From positions 161,235 through 225,234 of the forward strand of contig NZ_KI912459.1 of NCBI RefSeq assembly GCF_000518605.1: DNA of 64,000 nucleotides. Reading direction: 5' to 3'. Each line of letters starts with the position of its first letter. The stretch's first letter is position 1. Of the stretch, positions 25,584 through 34,745 are shown one piece after another. A program made the position numbers and the translations under genes. The stretch is from Shewanella fidelis ATCC BAA-318 (GTDB lineage Bacteria > Pseudomonadota > Gammaproteobacteria > Enterobacterales > Shewanellaceae). The notes below the pieces were generated by a model. The model was not told the DNA's origin and did not search any database. It saw only the letters and a list, made by a program, of their open reading frames with translations.

Positions 25584-25598
25584 AAGGGGAAGACTGAA

Positions 25599-26219
25599 GT
25601 GGAAATCTATAGCACAGAAGAGCAACAAGTAGATGCTATCAAACAGTTCTGGAAAGATTATGGCACATCAGTTGTTATTGGTGCCGTTGTCGGTTTAGGT
25701 GGATTATTTGGTTGGAACTATTATTCTGACCACCAAGTGGCTCAAGCAGAAGCTGCTTCTGAGTCATTCCAAGCGTTAAGCAGTCAAAATACTGCTGATG
25801 CAGCTATGTTAAGCGCAGCAGAGAATTTTGCCAAAGAGCACGGTCAAAAAGGTTATCAGTCACTACTTGAGCTACTTGTAGCTAAGTCTGCGGTTGAGAC
25901 AGGTGATCTTGCTAAAGCAGAAGCAACACTTAAAAATGTGATTGCAACTGATGTTGATGCCAGCATTAAACTGATTGCAACAATGCGTCTTGCTCGTGTT
26001 CAAGCAGAACAAGGCCAGTATGCGATCGCAATTTCGACACTTGAGCAAATCACCGAGCCAGCTTCAGCTGCACAACGTGATGAGTTAAAAGGTGATTTCT
26101 TAGTTCGCCAAGGCGAAACAGAGAAGGCAAAGGTTGCCTATCAAACAGCAGTAGACAATGGTGGCACTATGACTAGTCCAACATTACAAATGAAGCTTGA
26201 TAATCTGAACAAGGCATAA
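25599..26219 (+). CDS. yfgM: YfgM family protein (SecYEG-associated, TPR-like)
   Basis: 206 aa starting with GTG at 25599, preceded by AAGGGGAAG. A cytoplasmic N-tail (EEQQVDAIKQFWKDYGTSV), one transmembrane segment (about residues 22-42, VVIGAVVGLGGLFGWNYY) and a periplasmic TPR-like domain fit YfgM (UPF0070), which works with PpiD at the Sec translocon. It lies between hisS and bamB, the usual position. Confidence 0.93.
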   Translation: MEIYSTEEQQVDAIKQFWKDYGTSVVIGAVVGLGGLFGWNYYSDHQVAQAEAASESFQALSSQNTADAAMLSAAENFAKEHGQKGYQSLLELLVAKSAVETGDLAKAEATLKNVIATDVDASIKLIATMRLARVQAEQGQYAIAISTLEQITEPASAAQRDELKGDFLVRQGETEKAKVAYQTAVDNGGTMTSPTLQMKLDNLNKA

Positions 26220-26230
26220 GGAATCTGCCC

Positions 26231-27418
26231 ATGAAGTCTTGGTGCAAAACGCTACTTGCATGTGGAATGAGTATAGGCATGTTGTCTGCTTGTTCTTCAA
26301 GTGACGTAGAAGAAGAACCTGTTACTCCGTTAAGTGAAATCCAAGCAACTGTGTTTCCTCAAGTGAGCTGGAGTGCAAATGTTGGTAACGGTGTCGGTGA
26401 ATACTACTCACGCTTACGTCCAGCAGTTAATTACGGCAAACTGTTTGTTGCAGATCGCTACGGCAAGGTCGAAGCATTCGATGAAGTAACCGGTGAGCGC
26501 ATTTGGCAAAATGATTTTAGCTCTGCATTTAGAGATAATGCATTAGCAAAAAATAAAGGTGCACGTTTAGCGGGTGGTGTTACAGCGTCACGCAACAAGG
26601 TTTTTGTGGGCGGCGAAAGTGGCTTGTTAGCGGCATTTGATGAAGCAACAGGCGAAGCAGTTTGGCATGTAATGGCAGGCGGCGAACTACTATCAGCACC
26701 AACGGTTGGTGAAGACGTGGTGGTGGTAAATACTGGCGCCGGTACCTTAGAAGCATTTGATGTGGAAGATGGTACACAACGCTGGGTATATGAAAACCAA
26801 TTACCGACACTGACGCTACGTGGCACAGGTGCAGCTTCCTATGAAGCGGGTGGTTTCTTTGTGGGAACTGCCGATGGTAAAATCGCCGTTGTGATTAAAA
26901 ATAATGGTCAGGCAGCTTGGGAACAAGCTATCTACACGCCAACGGGAGGCAATGAGTTCTCGCGTATGGCCGATGTGGATATGAAGCCGCTATTAGTAGG
27001 TGAAAACCTATATGCTGTTAGCTATAACGGTAACTTGGTATCAATGGAAATGCGTACTGGCCGAATCGTTTGGTCACGTAGCTACTCAAGTTTCCATGAG
27101 TTAGCCTATTCTGGTGCAAGCCTGTTTGTAGTTGATGACCACAGCCGTGTTTATGCTGTTGATAGACGAAATGGTCTAGAGTTATGGAATAACTCTGAGC
27201 TGACCAATCGTGATTTAACCGCTGCAGTATCTTTTAAAGATTACGTAGTAGTGGGTGATTTTGAAGGCTACCTTCACTTTTTAAACAAGTCTGACGGTCA
27301 AATCGTTGGCCGCGTAGAAGTGGATAGCTCAGGTTTATACAGTCAGCCATTAGTTGTGAATGACAACTTGTATGTGCAGACTCGTGGTGGAAAAGTGATT
27401 CGAGTAACACTTCCGTAA
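26231..27418 (+). CDS. bamB: Outer-membrane assembly lipoprotein BamB
   Basis: 395 aa with lipobox LSAC (Cys about residue 21). The mature protein is an eight-bladed PQQ-like beta-propeller with repeated motifs such as FDEVTGERIWQND, FDEATGEAVWHV, FDVEDGTQRWVYE and VDRRNGLELWNN. It is a non-essential part of the BAM complex. It starts 11 bases after yfgM. A terminator separates it from der. Confidence 0.96.
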   Translation: MKSWCKTLLACGMSIGMLSACSSSDVEEEPVTPLSEIQATVFPQVSWSANVGNGVGEYYSRLRPAVNYGKLFVADRYGKVEAFDEVTGERIWQNDFSSAFRDNALAKNKGARLAGGVTASRNKVFVGGESGLLAAFDEATGEAVWHVMAGGELLSAPTVGEDVVVVNTGAGTLEAFDVEDGTQRWVYENQLPTLTLRGTGAASYEAGGFFVGTADGKIAVVIKNNGQAAWEQAIYTPTGGNEFSRMADVDMKPLLVGENLYAVSYNGNLVSMEMRTGRIVWSRSYSSFHELAYSGASLFVVDDHSRVYAVDRRNGLELWNNSELTNRDLTAAVSFKDYVVVGDFEGYLHFLNKSDGQIVGRVEVDSSGLYSQPLVVNDNLYVQTRGGKVIRVTLP

Positions 27419-27441
27419 GCCTAGTCGTAAGCGATGATAAG

Positions 27442-27470
27442 GCCCCTGGATGTGTGTCCGGGGGCTTTTT
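27442..27470 (+). terminator. Terminator between bamB and der
   Basis: GCCCCTGGA pairs with TCCGGGGGC (one wobble), then TTTTT. Confidence 0.88.
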
Positions 27471-27503
27471 AGTTATTAGAAAATGAGTAATAGAGGCAAT
27501 TAA

Positions 27504-28976
27504 ATGATTCCTGTTGTGGCCCTAGTTGGGCGACCAAACGTTGGTAAGTCGACCCTTTTTAACCGACTTACCCGTACCAGAGATGCGCTTGTCGCTGACT
27601 TTCCTGGGCTAACTCGGGATCGTAAATACGGCCGAGCACATCTTGCAGGTTATGAGTTCATCGTAGTTGATACTGGTGGTATCGACGGCACTGAAGAAGG
27701 GATTGAAACTCGCATGGCCGAGCAATCTCTCGCTGCGATTGAAGAAGCAGATGTCGTGCTATTTATGACAGACGCTCGCGCGGGTCTAACTGCTGCCGAT
27801 CTTGCGATTGCTCAACATTTACGTAGCCGCGAAAAAACAACTTTTGTTGTGGCTAACAAAGTTGATGGCATTGACGCTGATTCTGCTTGTGCTGAATTTT
27901 GGTCACTAGGCCTAGGTGAAGTTTACCAAATGGCAGCGGCGCAAGGCCGTGGTGTAACCAACATGATCGAGTATTCTCTAGCACCATACGCAGAAGCGAT
28001 GGGCATTAAAAAGCTAGAAGACGGCGATGATGATGAAGAAGAACGCGAGTTTACTGAAGAAGAAGCAGAAGCTGAGCAAAAGCGTCTGCAAGACTTGCCA
28101 ATTAAGTTGGCGATTATTGGTAAGCCAAACGTGGGTAAATCAACGCTAACTAACCGTATCTTAGGTGAAGAGCGTGTAGTTGTTTACGACGAGCCAGGCA
28201 CGACGCGTGACAGTATTTATATTCCAATGGAACGTCAAGGCCGTGAATACGTATTGATTGACACAGCGGGTGTCCGTCGTCGTAGTAAGGTACATGAAAC
28301 TGTTGAGAAATTCTCAGTAATTAAAACCCTTAAAGCGGTTGAAGACAGTAACGTCGTGTTATTGGTTATCGATGCTCGTGAAGGTATTGCAGAACAAGAT
28401 CTAGGTCTATTAGGCTTCGTGCTAAACGCTGGTCGTGCATTAGTGATTGCGGTGAACAAGTGGGATGGTATTGACCAAGGCGTTAAAGATCGTGTTAAGA
28501 GCGAGCTTGATCGTCGTTTAGGCTTTATCGATTTCGCACGTATTCACTTTATCTCTGCACTTCACGGTACAGGTGTGGGTCACTTATTTGAGTCTATTGA
28601 AGAAGCGTACGATAGTGCAACGCGCCGTGTAAGTACATCTATGCTGACGCGTATCATGCAGATGTCGCAAGACGACCATCAGCCGCCTTTGGTTAACGGT
28701 CGTCGCGTTAAGCTTAAGTATGCTCACGCAGGTGGTTACAACCCGCCAATCGTGGTTGTACACGGTAACCAAGTTAAGAAGCTTCCAGATTCTTACAAGC
28801 GTTACATGATGAACTACTTCCGTCGTTCATTAAAAGTGGTTGGTACACCAATCCAGCTGCGCTTCCAAGAGGGTGGCAACCCGTTTGACGGCATGAACAG
28901 TAAGAAACTGACTGTAAGCCAAGAGCGTCGCCGCAAGCGTATGGTTGGCCATATTCGCGATAAGAATAAAGATTAA
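27504..28976 (+). CDS. der: Ribosome-assembly GTPase Der (EngA)
   Basis: 490 aa. Two tandem GTPase domains are seen, each with a P-loop: GRPNVGKST at about residue 8 and GKPNVGKST at about 208, plus DTGG, NKVDG and NKWDG motifs. They are joined by an acidic linker (DDDEEEREFTEEEAEAE), and a C-terminal KH-like domain ends in basic residues. It acts in assembly of the 50S subunit. A terminator follows. Confidence 0.97.
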   Translation: MIPVVALVGRPNVGKSTLFNRLTRTRDALVADFPGLTRDRKYGRAHLAGYEFIVVDTGGIDGTEEGIETRMAEQSLAAIEEADVVLFMTDARAGLTAADLAIAQHLRSREKTTFVVANKVDGIDADSACAEFWSLGLGEVYQMAAAQGRGVTNMIEYSLAPYAEAMGIKKLEDGDDDEEEREFTEEEAEAEQKRLQDLPIKLAIIGKPNVGKSTLTNRILGEERVVVYDEPGTTRDSIYIPMERQGREYVLIDTAGVRRRSKVHETVEKFSVIKTLKAVEDSNVVLLVIDAREGIAEQDLGLLGFVLNAGRALVIAVNKWDGIDQGVKDRVKSELDRRLGFIDFARIHFISALHGTGVGHLFESIEEAYDSATRRVSTSMLTRIMQMSQDDHQPPLVNGRRVKLKYAHAGGYNPPIVVVHGNQVKKLPDSYKRYMMNYFRRSLKVVGTPIQLRFQEGGNPFDGMNSKKLTVSQERRRKRMVGHIRDKNKD

Positions 28977-29011
28977 TCTTTACGCTTGATTGCAATAGTC
29001 GAATGATATTG

Positions 29012-29037
29012 AAAAGGAACCCTAGGGTTCCTTTTTC
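29012..29037 (+). terminator. Terminator after der
   Basis: 11-bp stem AAAGGAACCCT/AGGGTTCCTTT with almost no loop, then TTCTT. Confidence 0.85.
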
Positions 29038-29161
29038 TTATTTAGAAGTTGAGTGATCTTTTTCTAAAACAACTGCTTTAATCGCCCGCACGCTGATAAA
29101 GATTAGTCTTTTTCACTTTATTTAACTAAAGCGTTTATAAGCCCCGTTGAGTCAAAAGCAG

Positions 29162-30064
29162 CTAGATAACTGCATTTTTTGAAAAATGCTTTGCAACAGC
29201 TATTAGTTGTGACTGTTGTTTGCCCGATACCCAATCAAGGTTGAATAAATAGCAAATGGACTCCGCCAAGGTAATTTGATGTAGATTCGATTCAAAGCCA
29301 GTTAATAGCTTAAAACTAGCTGATTCTAGTGTTTGTTTTGTTTCACTATTCGAAGCATGATTGCTAATTTCAGGCTTGTCTGCGTTATCTTTAAATTTCC
29401 AGTGGCACTGCTCATCTAGGTTTATTAGCAGTTGCTGGAAAGTCGCTACAGGTATTTGGCCTTCTACTCGTAAAATTGACGCGAGAGCAATCAGGTTATG
29501 CCCCCAAAATCCGGGGTGTTTCAGCGCGTTTTTCAGTACTATTTTGGCGTTAATGTATACAGGTTTGTGGTAGTCATCTGCGACAGGATATGACAGGTGG
29601 TTATTACCGTAGAATGTTGCCGTTACAAACTCACAGAAACGTTCAATAAATCTTAGCTTTTGAGTTTCTGAGTTAATAAGTGGCCAAGCTTGCTTAAAGG
29701 CAATGAGTACAGAGACGTTATGGCTGAGGTATTCATTTTGCTGACTACACTGCTCAAAGTAGAAGTTAAATATCTCGTTAGTATCGTGTTGATTAAACCA
29801 GTCTTGCATCGTGAAGTAGGCGTAGGGATAGATCGCATGGCCTAAAATCCAGTGGCGTCTGCGTGAGATGGGTTCAAAGGGCATTGAATCGGCTTTAAGG
29901 ATTGCTAAGTCAAAGCTGGGTTCCTCTAATTCGATGAGCTTGTGAATTTTTTGCCAATCTTTTTCAGGCCAATCAAATTGTGCTTTTAGCGATTCAATAG
30001 CGAGATAGCATTTTAGTGCATGTTGTTGATGAATCGCTGCGACTCTAGTAAGCACGTCATCCAT
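29162..30064 (-). CDS. Uncharacterised helical protein
   Basis: 300 aa from the ATG at 30064, two bases past the stop of the upstream DUF998 gene with GGAG in its last codons; an upstream start at 30103 would overlap that gene. It is rich in helices and in His and aromatic residues: HALKCYLAIESL, PISRRRHWILGHAIYPYAYF, NHLSYPVADDYHKP, HPGFWGHNLIALASIL. These spaced histidines could bind metal or haem, but I do not recognise the family. No signal peptide or membrane segment is visible. It is probably co-translated with the membrane protein before it. Confidence 0.75.
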   Translation of the reverse strand: MDDVLTRVAAIHQQHALKCYLAIESLKAQFDWPEKDWQKIHKLIELEEPSFDLAILKADSMPFEPISRRRHWILGHAIYPYAYFTMQDWFNQHDTNEIFNFYFEQCSQQNEYLSHNVSVLIAFKQAWPLINSETQKLRFIERFCEFVTATFYGNNHLSYPVADDYHKPVYINAKIVLKNALKHPGFWGHNLIALASILRVEGQIPVATFQQLLINLDEQCHWKFKDNADKPEISNHASNSETKQTLESASFKLLTGFESNLHQITLAESICYLFNLDWVSGKQQSQLIAVAKHFSKNAVI

Positions 30065-30066
30065 GA

Positions 30067-30675
30067 TTAGACTCCTACAATGAGTGAAAATAGGCTTAAC
30101 CAAGCTAGCTGTACGCCATAAGATAGGCGCTGATAGACACCTGGGTTAGTTTGCTGTTTAACGGCTCTCGCCATTGTAAATAAGTAATAAATAGCCACAA
30201 TAACTGAGATAGCAGAAAAGATCCGAAAATACAAAGGGGTGCTTGCTGAAGTCGGGGCGAAAACGATTAATATCGGGGCGATGAGTAATGCAAGTAGCAT
30301 AATAAACCCAGCCCAAGAATGTACCTTGCAGGAAAATGAGGGGGACTTAGTGAAAGGATCTGCATCCATGGGGAAGTAGCCTGCAATCCATGTTGTGACC
30401 CCATGTAAAATGATAAATCCGCCGCAGCTCCGCACTAACACGTCAACATTAGCAAGCTCGATTAGATACCAGCCAAACAAGCTGAACAGCAAACCAAGTG
30501 GATAGTTATTGATGATAGGGGATAGCTTTTCGGTGGGACTACCGCTTGCGCCTAACTCACTGCAAAACTGTTTTGCGTGGCGATAGCCGGGGTAATACCG
30601 CCCAGCAATATATACGCCGACTATTATCCATATTGTTGCGATTAGTCCTGAGTAAGACGCTAAACTGGTAAACAT
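30067..30675 (-). CDS. DUF998 family membrane protein
   Basis: 202 aa from the ATG at 30675 with AAGGA seven bases upstream. About six transmembrane segments: near residues 8-24, 60-80, 84-100, 113-133, 140-160 and 180-200. The motifs RYYPGYRHAKQFCSELG and GVTTWIAGYFPMDADPF with a following conserved His (CKVHSWAGFIM) are those of DUF998. Function unknown. The next gene starts two bases after its stop. Confidence 0.82.
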   Translation of the reverse strand: MFTSLASYSGLIATIWIIVGVYIAGRYYPGYRHAKQFCSELGASGSPTEKLSPIINNYPLGLLFSLFGWYLIELANVDVLVRSCGGFIILHGVTTWIAGYFPMDADPFTKSPSFSCKVHSWAGFIMLLALLIAPILIVFAPTSASTPLYFRIFSAISVIVAIYYLFTMARAVKQQTNPGVYQRLSYGVQLAWLSLFSLIVGV

Positions 30676-30832
30676 CACTGGTTCCTTGTGTGTTTCAATT
30701 TTGGTAACTTATCGAGCATTATTGCAGCCAATAATGCTCGTTTAATTAATTGCTCCTTATCTGTGTCTTTTACTTCTAATAGTGCACGATAAGAACGGGG
30801 GAAATTGAAAAAGCCTATGAATGTATGGCGAC

Positions 30833-31552
30833 TTATTTTGTACTTTGTTCGACAACATCTATGAGTCGTTGTTTCAATGGCTCGCTTATCGGAAACGTAA
30901 AGCTGGCACCCTGCATTATTACAACGGGTTCAATAGCCTGATCTTCTTTGTAAGCAACAACATAGTCATTGTCGCTCACCATCTTTTGGTAATGTGTTAT
31001 CGCATAAATTGCTGATTTTCGATCAAGGTCTTTGTAGGCGAACTCCGAAGTATGAGATAACTCATATTCAGTGTCTCTTTGTTGTTGAAAACGTCTATCT
31101 GTGCGACTGACAAAGCCGCGCATGCCACCGGTTTCAATATAAGAGTTACTGGTACCTTCAATTCGATTGACGCTAATACCGTCAGGCGTAGCGATTTGAT
31201 GACCACTCCAGAAGTCAATTTGCTTATGTTTTAAATCAACTCGGATGTCGTTGAATTCTACATGCTTAAACATATCGTTATCGGTAGTGCGAGTATTATA
31301 GCGATACTGCACAATCAAGCTTTCAAAGGGGCTATCTTCACCTGAATGGTGACAAGTAATACTGACAATATCAGGCAGAGGCTCGCATAAGCGTTTTACT
31401 AACTCAGTTTTAAAGCCATGCTTTGTCGCTGCAGCAGTAAATGTGTCAGAGATGGCGACTTTACTCTCTGGTGTGGCATAGGCATTGAGATTTAGTACTG
31501 CCAGTATTAGGCCTGCTGACAACTTTACTTTGTTGCTGATGTTGATTTTCAT
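30833..31552 (-). CDS. Uncharacterised exported protein
   Basis: 239 aa from the ATG at 31552, chosen because it opens a clean signal peptide (KVKLSAGLILAVLNLNAYA, cleavage about residue 26); an earlier ATG at 31591 would hide it. No good ribosome-binding site is seen for either. Two cysteines (LVKRLCEPL and VSITCHHSG) could form a disulphide. The mature part looks beta-rich (VQYRYNTRTTDNDMFKHVEF, FDYRVDLKHK-like strands). I do not recognise the family. Confidence 0.65.
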   Translation of the reverse strand: MKINISNKVKLSAGLILAVLNLNAYATPESKVAISDTFTAAATKHGFKTELVKRLCEPLPDIVSITCHHSGEDSPFESLIVQYRYNTRTTDNDMFKHVEFNDIRVDLKHKQIDFWSGHQIATPDGISVNRIEGTSNSYIETGGMRGFVSRTDRRFQQQRDTEYELSHTSEFAYKDLDRKSAIYAITHYQKMVSDNDYVVAYKEDQAIEPVVIMQGASFTFPISEPLKQRLIDVVEQSTK

Positions 31553-31693
31553 GTAATTATTGGGCTTATTGATTATGTTAATTAAATTCAAACTGACGCC
31601 AGAATTGCGTCGCCGCCAGTTATAGTGCCATTTTGCTTAAAATGCAGATGATTATCTGCACGCGAGATGCAGCTTGCTGCATATCGCAGTGCG

Positions 31694-33031
31694 CTAACTG
31701 ATTTTAACCACAGTTGAAGTCACGCTGCCATCGCGTAGGCGAGTAGTTAGCGTATCGCCAATGCCGGTATCTGATGGAGACTGCACAACTTTACCATCAC
31801 CTGAAAGCGTAATGCTGTAACCACGGCTTAAGGTTGCTAGCGGGCTAACGGTTTCTAATTGTTGTGCGCGATGGGCAAGCCGCTGCTGACTCATTGTCAA
31901 TTTATCCTCCATGGCATCGTTAAGCTTGGCGCTTAAAAAATTTAAACGTTGGGCTTCGAGAGTCAGGCGGTGCTGCGGTGACTGATTGGCCAAGCGGTTA
32001 CTTAAGTTTTGCTGCTTTAATGTGTGTGCATGCAGCTTAGATTGCATAGCTTGCTGTAAGCGTAGTTGCATTTCATCAAAGGTTTGCTCATACATTTGTA
32101 AGCGGCGCTGGGGATCTTGTTTTTGCAGGCGGTGCTCGATGTTTTGCACATGGCTTTGTTTCTTTAACTGGTAGTGCTGCCAAGCTTGTTTCAGACGCGA
32201 GAGCTGAGCCAATAGTTTTTGCGCTTTATTATCGGCATCTTTCGATAATAGCTCAGCACCTGCTGATGGCGTCGGCGCCCGCAAATCTGCCACATAATCA
32301 CTGATAGTCATATCCACTTCATGGCCAACGGCTGAAACCACAGGAATACCACTATTATAAATAGTATGAGCTAGCCCTTCGTCATTAAAGCTCCATAAAT
32401 CTTCCAATGAGCCTCCACCACGGGTGACAAGTAATACGTCAACCTCAGCTCGCGAGTTGGCTAGGTTAATTGCGTCACAAATGCTTTTGGCAGCATCAGT
32501 GCCTTGCACTGGCGTTGGATAAATGATGACCTCTATCGATGAGTCACGGCGGGCAAGTACATGTAAAATATCGCGGATCGCTGCGCCAGTAGGTGAGGTG
32601 ACGACACCTATTTTTTGAATATTAGTGGGTAGCGGCCGTTTTGTGTCGGTGGCAAATAATCCCTCTGCCGCGAGCTTCATCTTTAATGCTTCATATTGCT
32701 GCGCCAGTAGTCCGTCACCTGCCGGTAGCATAGATTCAATAATGAGTTGGTAGTCACCGCGAGGCTCATAGACGCTGATATTACCTTTAACTAACACTTG
32801 CTGGCCGTTTGCAGGGCGAAAGGTGACCGCTTGATTACGGCCTTTAAACATGGCACAGCGTATTTGTGAGAAATTATCTTTAAGGGTCAAATACCAGTGG
32901 CCTGAACCCGGTGCAGCAAAGTTTGAAATTTCAGCATTAAGCCAAATTCGTCCTAGTTGCCCCTCTAAAAGCTGTCTCACTTCACCGTTGAGGCGAGAGA
33001 CGGTATAAACATCATTTTTTGGGCTTTTCAT
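31694..33031 (-). CDS. xseA: Exodeoxyribonuclease VII large subunit XseA
   Basis: 445 aa. An N-terminal OB-fold (VSRLNGEVRQLLEGQLGRIWLNAEISNF in parts, HWYLTLKD) is followed by the catalytic domain with IGVVTSPTGAAIRDI, RGGGSLEDLWSFNDE and VSAVGHEVDMTISD, then a long coiled coil (about 285-390) and the closing RGYSIT segment. With XseB it degrades single-stranded DNA. It is divergent to guaB, a conserved arrangement. Confidence 0.97.
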   Translation of the reverse strand: MKSPKNDVYTVSRLNGEVRQLLEGQLGRIWLNAEISNFAAPGSGHWYLTLKDNFSQIRCAMFKGRNQAVTFRPANGQQVLVKGNISVYEPRGDYQLIIESMLPAGDGLLAQQYEALKMKLAAEGLFATDTKRPLPTNIQKIGVVTSPTGAAIRDILHVLARRDSSIEVIIYPTPVQGTDAAKSICDAINLANSRAEVDVLLVTRGGGSLEDLWSFNDEGLAHTIYNSGIPVVSAVGHEVDMTISDYVADLRAPTPSAGAELLSKDADNKAQKLLAQLSRLKQAWQHYQLKKQSHVQNIEHRLQKQDPQRRLQMYEQTFDEMQLRLQQAMQSKLHAHTLKQQNLSNRLANQSPQHRLTLEAQRLNFLSAKLNDAMEDKLTMSQQRLAHRAQQLETVSPLATLSRGYSITLSGDGKVVQSPSDTGIGDTLTTRLRDGSVTSTVVKIS

Positions 33032-33071
33032 AATTTTTTATACACAAATACGATTTAATCTCTATTTTCCA

Positions 33072-33100
33072 TTTACCAACTCAGATATGCAAGGTATAAT
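33072..33100 (+). promoter_or_regulatory. Candidate guaB promoter
   Basis: -35 TTTACC at 33072-33077, 17-bp spacer, consensus -10 TATAAT at 33095-33100, about 50 bases before the guaB start. Confidence 0.6.
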
Positions 33101-33150
33101 CTCGCCGCAATATTTCACCTCTAATTCCTAATCTCTTGGGGAGATGTTGC

Positions 33151-34623
33151 ATGTTAAGATTGAAAAAAGAAGCGCTTACCTTTGATGATGTGTTGCTGGT
33201 TCCAGCGCACTCTACCGTCCTCCCAAATACAGCTGTTTTAAAAACACGCCTGACGAATAAGATTGAGTTGAATACTCCAATCGTATCTGCCGCTATGGAT
33301 ACCGTTACAGAAGCCCGCTTGGCAATTGCTATTGCTCAAGAAGGTGGTCTTGGTTTTATCCATAAAAACATGACGATTGAGCAACAAGCTGAAGAAGTTC
33401 GCAAAGTAAAAATCTATGAAGCGGGTATTGTTCAGCAGCCGGTAACAGTAACGCCAACAACCACGTTAGCCGATGTTAAACTATTAACAGAAAGAAACGG
33501 TTTTGCGGGTTACCCTGTGGTAAACGAAGCTAACGAACTTGTGGGTATTATTACAGGTCGTGACGTACGCTTTATTACTGATTGGTCACGTACTGTTGAT
33601 CAAGTGATGACACCGAAAGAGCGTCTAGTCACAGTACTAGAAGGCACTAAGCTAGATGAAGTGCAAAAGCTAATGCACTCTAACCGCGTAGAGAAAGTGT
33701 TAGTTGTTGATAACAACTTCAAACTTAAAGGTCTTATCACAGTAAAAGATTTCCAAAAAGCTGAGCGTAAGCCAAATGCATGTAAAGACGAGTTAGGTCG
33801 TTTACGTGTTGGTGCAGCTGTTGGTGCAGGCGCAGGTAACGAAGAACGTGTAGATGCGCTAGTAAAAGCGGGTGTAGACGTACTGCTTATCGACTCTTCA
33901 CACGGTCATTCAGAAGGTGTATTACAACGTATTCGTGATACTCGTGCTAAATACCCAGATCTACAAATCGTTGGTGGTAACGTGGCAACGGCTGAAGGTG
34001 CACTAGCACTTGTTGAAGCGGGCGTTAACGCAGTTAAAGTCGGTATTGGTCCTGGCTCAATTTGTACTACCCGTATCGTTACTGGTGTAGGTGTACCGCA
34101 AATTACAGCCGTTTCTGATGCTGCCGCTGCGGTTAAACATTTAGACATTCCAGTTATTGCTGACGGTGGTATCCGTTTCTCTGGTGATCTTGCTAAAGCA
34201 CTAGCCGCTGGCGCATCGTGTATCATGGCAGGCTCTATGTTTGCAGGTACAGATGAAGCACCAGGTGAAACTGAGCTTTATAATGGTCGTGCTTATAAAT
34301 CATACCGTGGTATGGGTTCACTAGGTGCTATGACTCAAACTCAAGGATCTTCAGATCGTTACTTCCAAAGCGATAATGCTGCAGACAAGTTAGTACCTGA
34401 AGGTATCGAAGGTCGTGTTGCTTACAAAGGTAAGTTAAAAGAGATCATTCACCAGCACATGGGCGGTTTACGTTCATGCATGGGTCTAACCGGTTGTGCA
34501 ACGATTAAAGAACTAAATGAGAAAGCTGAGTTTGTGAAAATCACCGCAGCTGGCATGGGCGAGTCTCATGTACACGATGTGACGATTAGTAAAGAAGCAC
34601 CTAACTATAGCACTCGTTCTTAA
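33151..34623 (+). CDS. guaB: Inosine-5'-monophosphate dehydrogenase GuaB
   Basis: 490 aa from the ATG at 33151, preceded by GGGGAG. The TIM barrel is interrupted by a CBS pair (about residues 93-205). The active-site loop GPGSICTTRIVTGVG holds the catalytic Cys, and the flap has YKSYRGMGSLGAM. It oxidises IMP to XMP with NAD, the committed step to GMP. guaA follows after a hairpin that may reduce readthrough, so the two probably form the guaBA operon with internal control. Confidence 0.98.
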   Translation: MLRLKKEALTFDDVLLVPAHSTVLPNTAVLKTRLTNKIELNTPIVSAAMDTVTEARLAIAIAQEGGLGFIHKNMTIEQQAEEVRKVKIYEAGIVQQPVTVTPTTTLADVKLLTERNGFAGYPVVNEANELVGIITGRDVRFITDWSRTVDQVMTPKERLVTVLEGTKLDEVQKLMHSNRVEKVLVVDNNFKLKGLITVKDFQKAERKPNACKDELGRLRVGAAVGAGAGNEERVDALVKAGVDVLLIDSSHGHSEGVLQRIRDTRAKYPDLQIVGGNVATAEGALALVEAGVNAVKVGIGPGSICTTRIVTGVGVPQITAVSDAAAAVKHLDIPVIADGGIRFSGDLAKALAAGASCIMAGSMFAGTDEAPGETELYNGRAYKSYRGMGSLGAMTQTQGSSDRYFQSDNAADKLVPEGIEGRVAYKGKLKEIIHQHMGGLRSCMGLTGCATIKELNEKAEFVKITAAGMGESHVHDVTISKEAPNYSTRS

Positions 34624-34638
34624 TAAGTATTTTAAATC

Positions 34639-34667
34639 TTAAAGGCGACATATAATGTCGCCTTTAA
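34639..34667 (+). terminator. Hairpin between guaB and guaA
   Basis: 13-bp stem TTAAAGGCGACAT with ATGTCGCCTTTAA, 3-nt loop, weak T run. Possible attenuator or partial terminator. Confidence 0.6.
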
Positions 34668-34745
34668 ATTAAACCAAATAGACAACTCAAAGAGTGTTGC
34701 TGTTTGGTTAGTTAACAATGTTGAAATATAGAGATAAGGTACCCC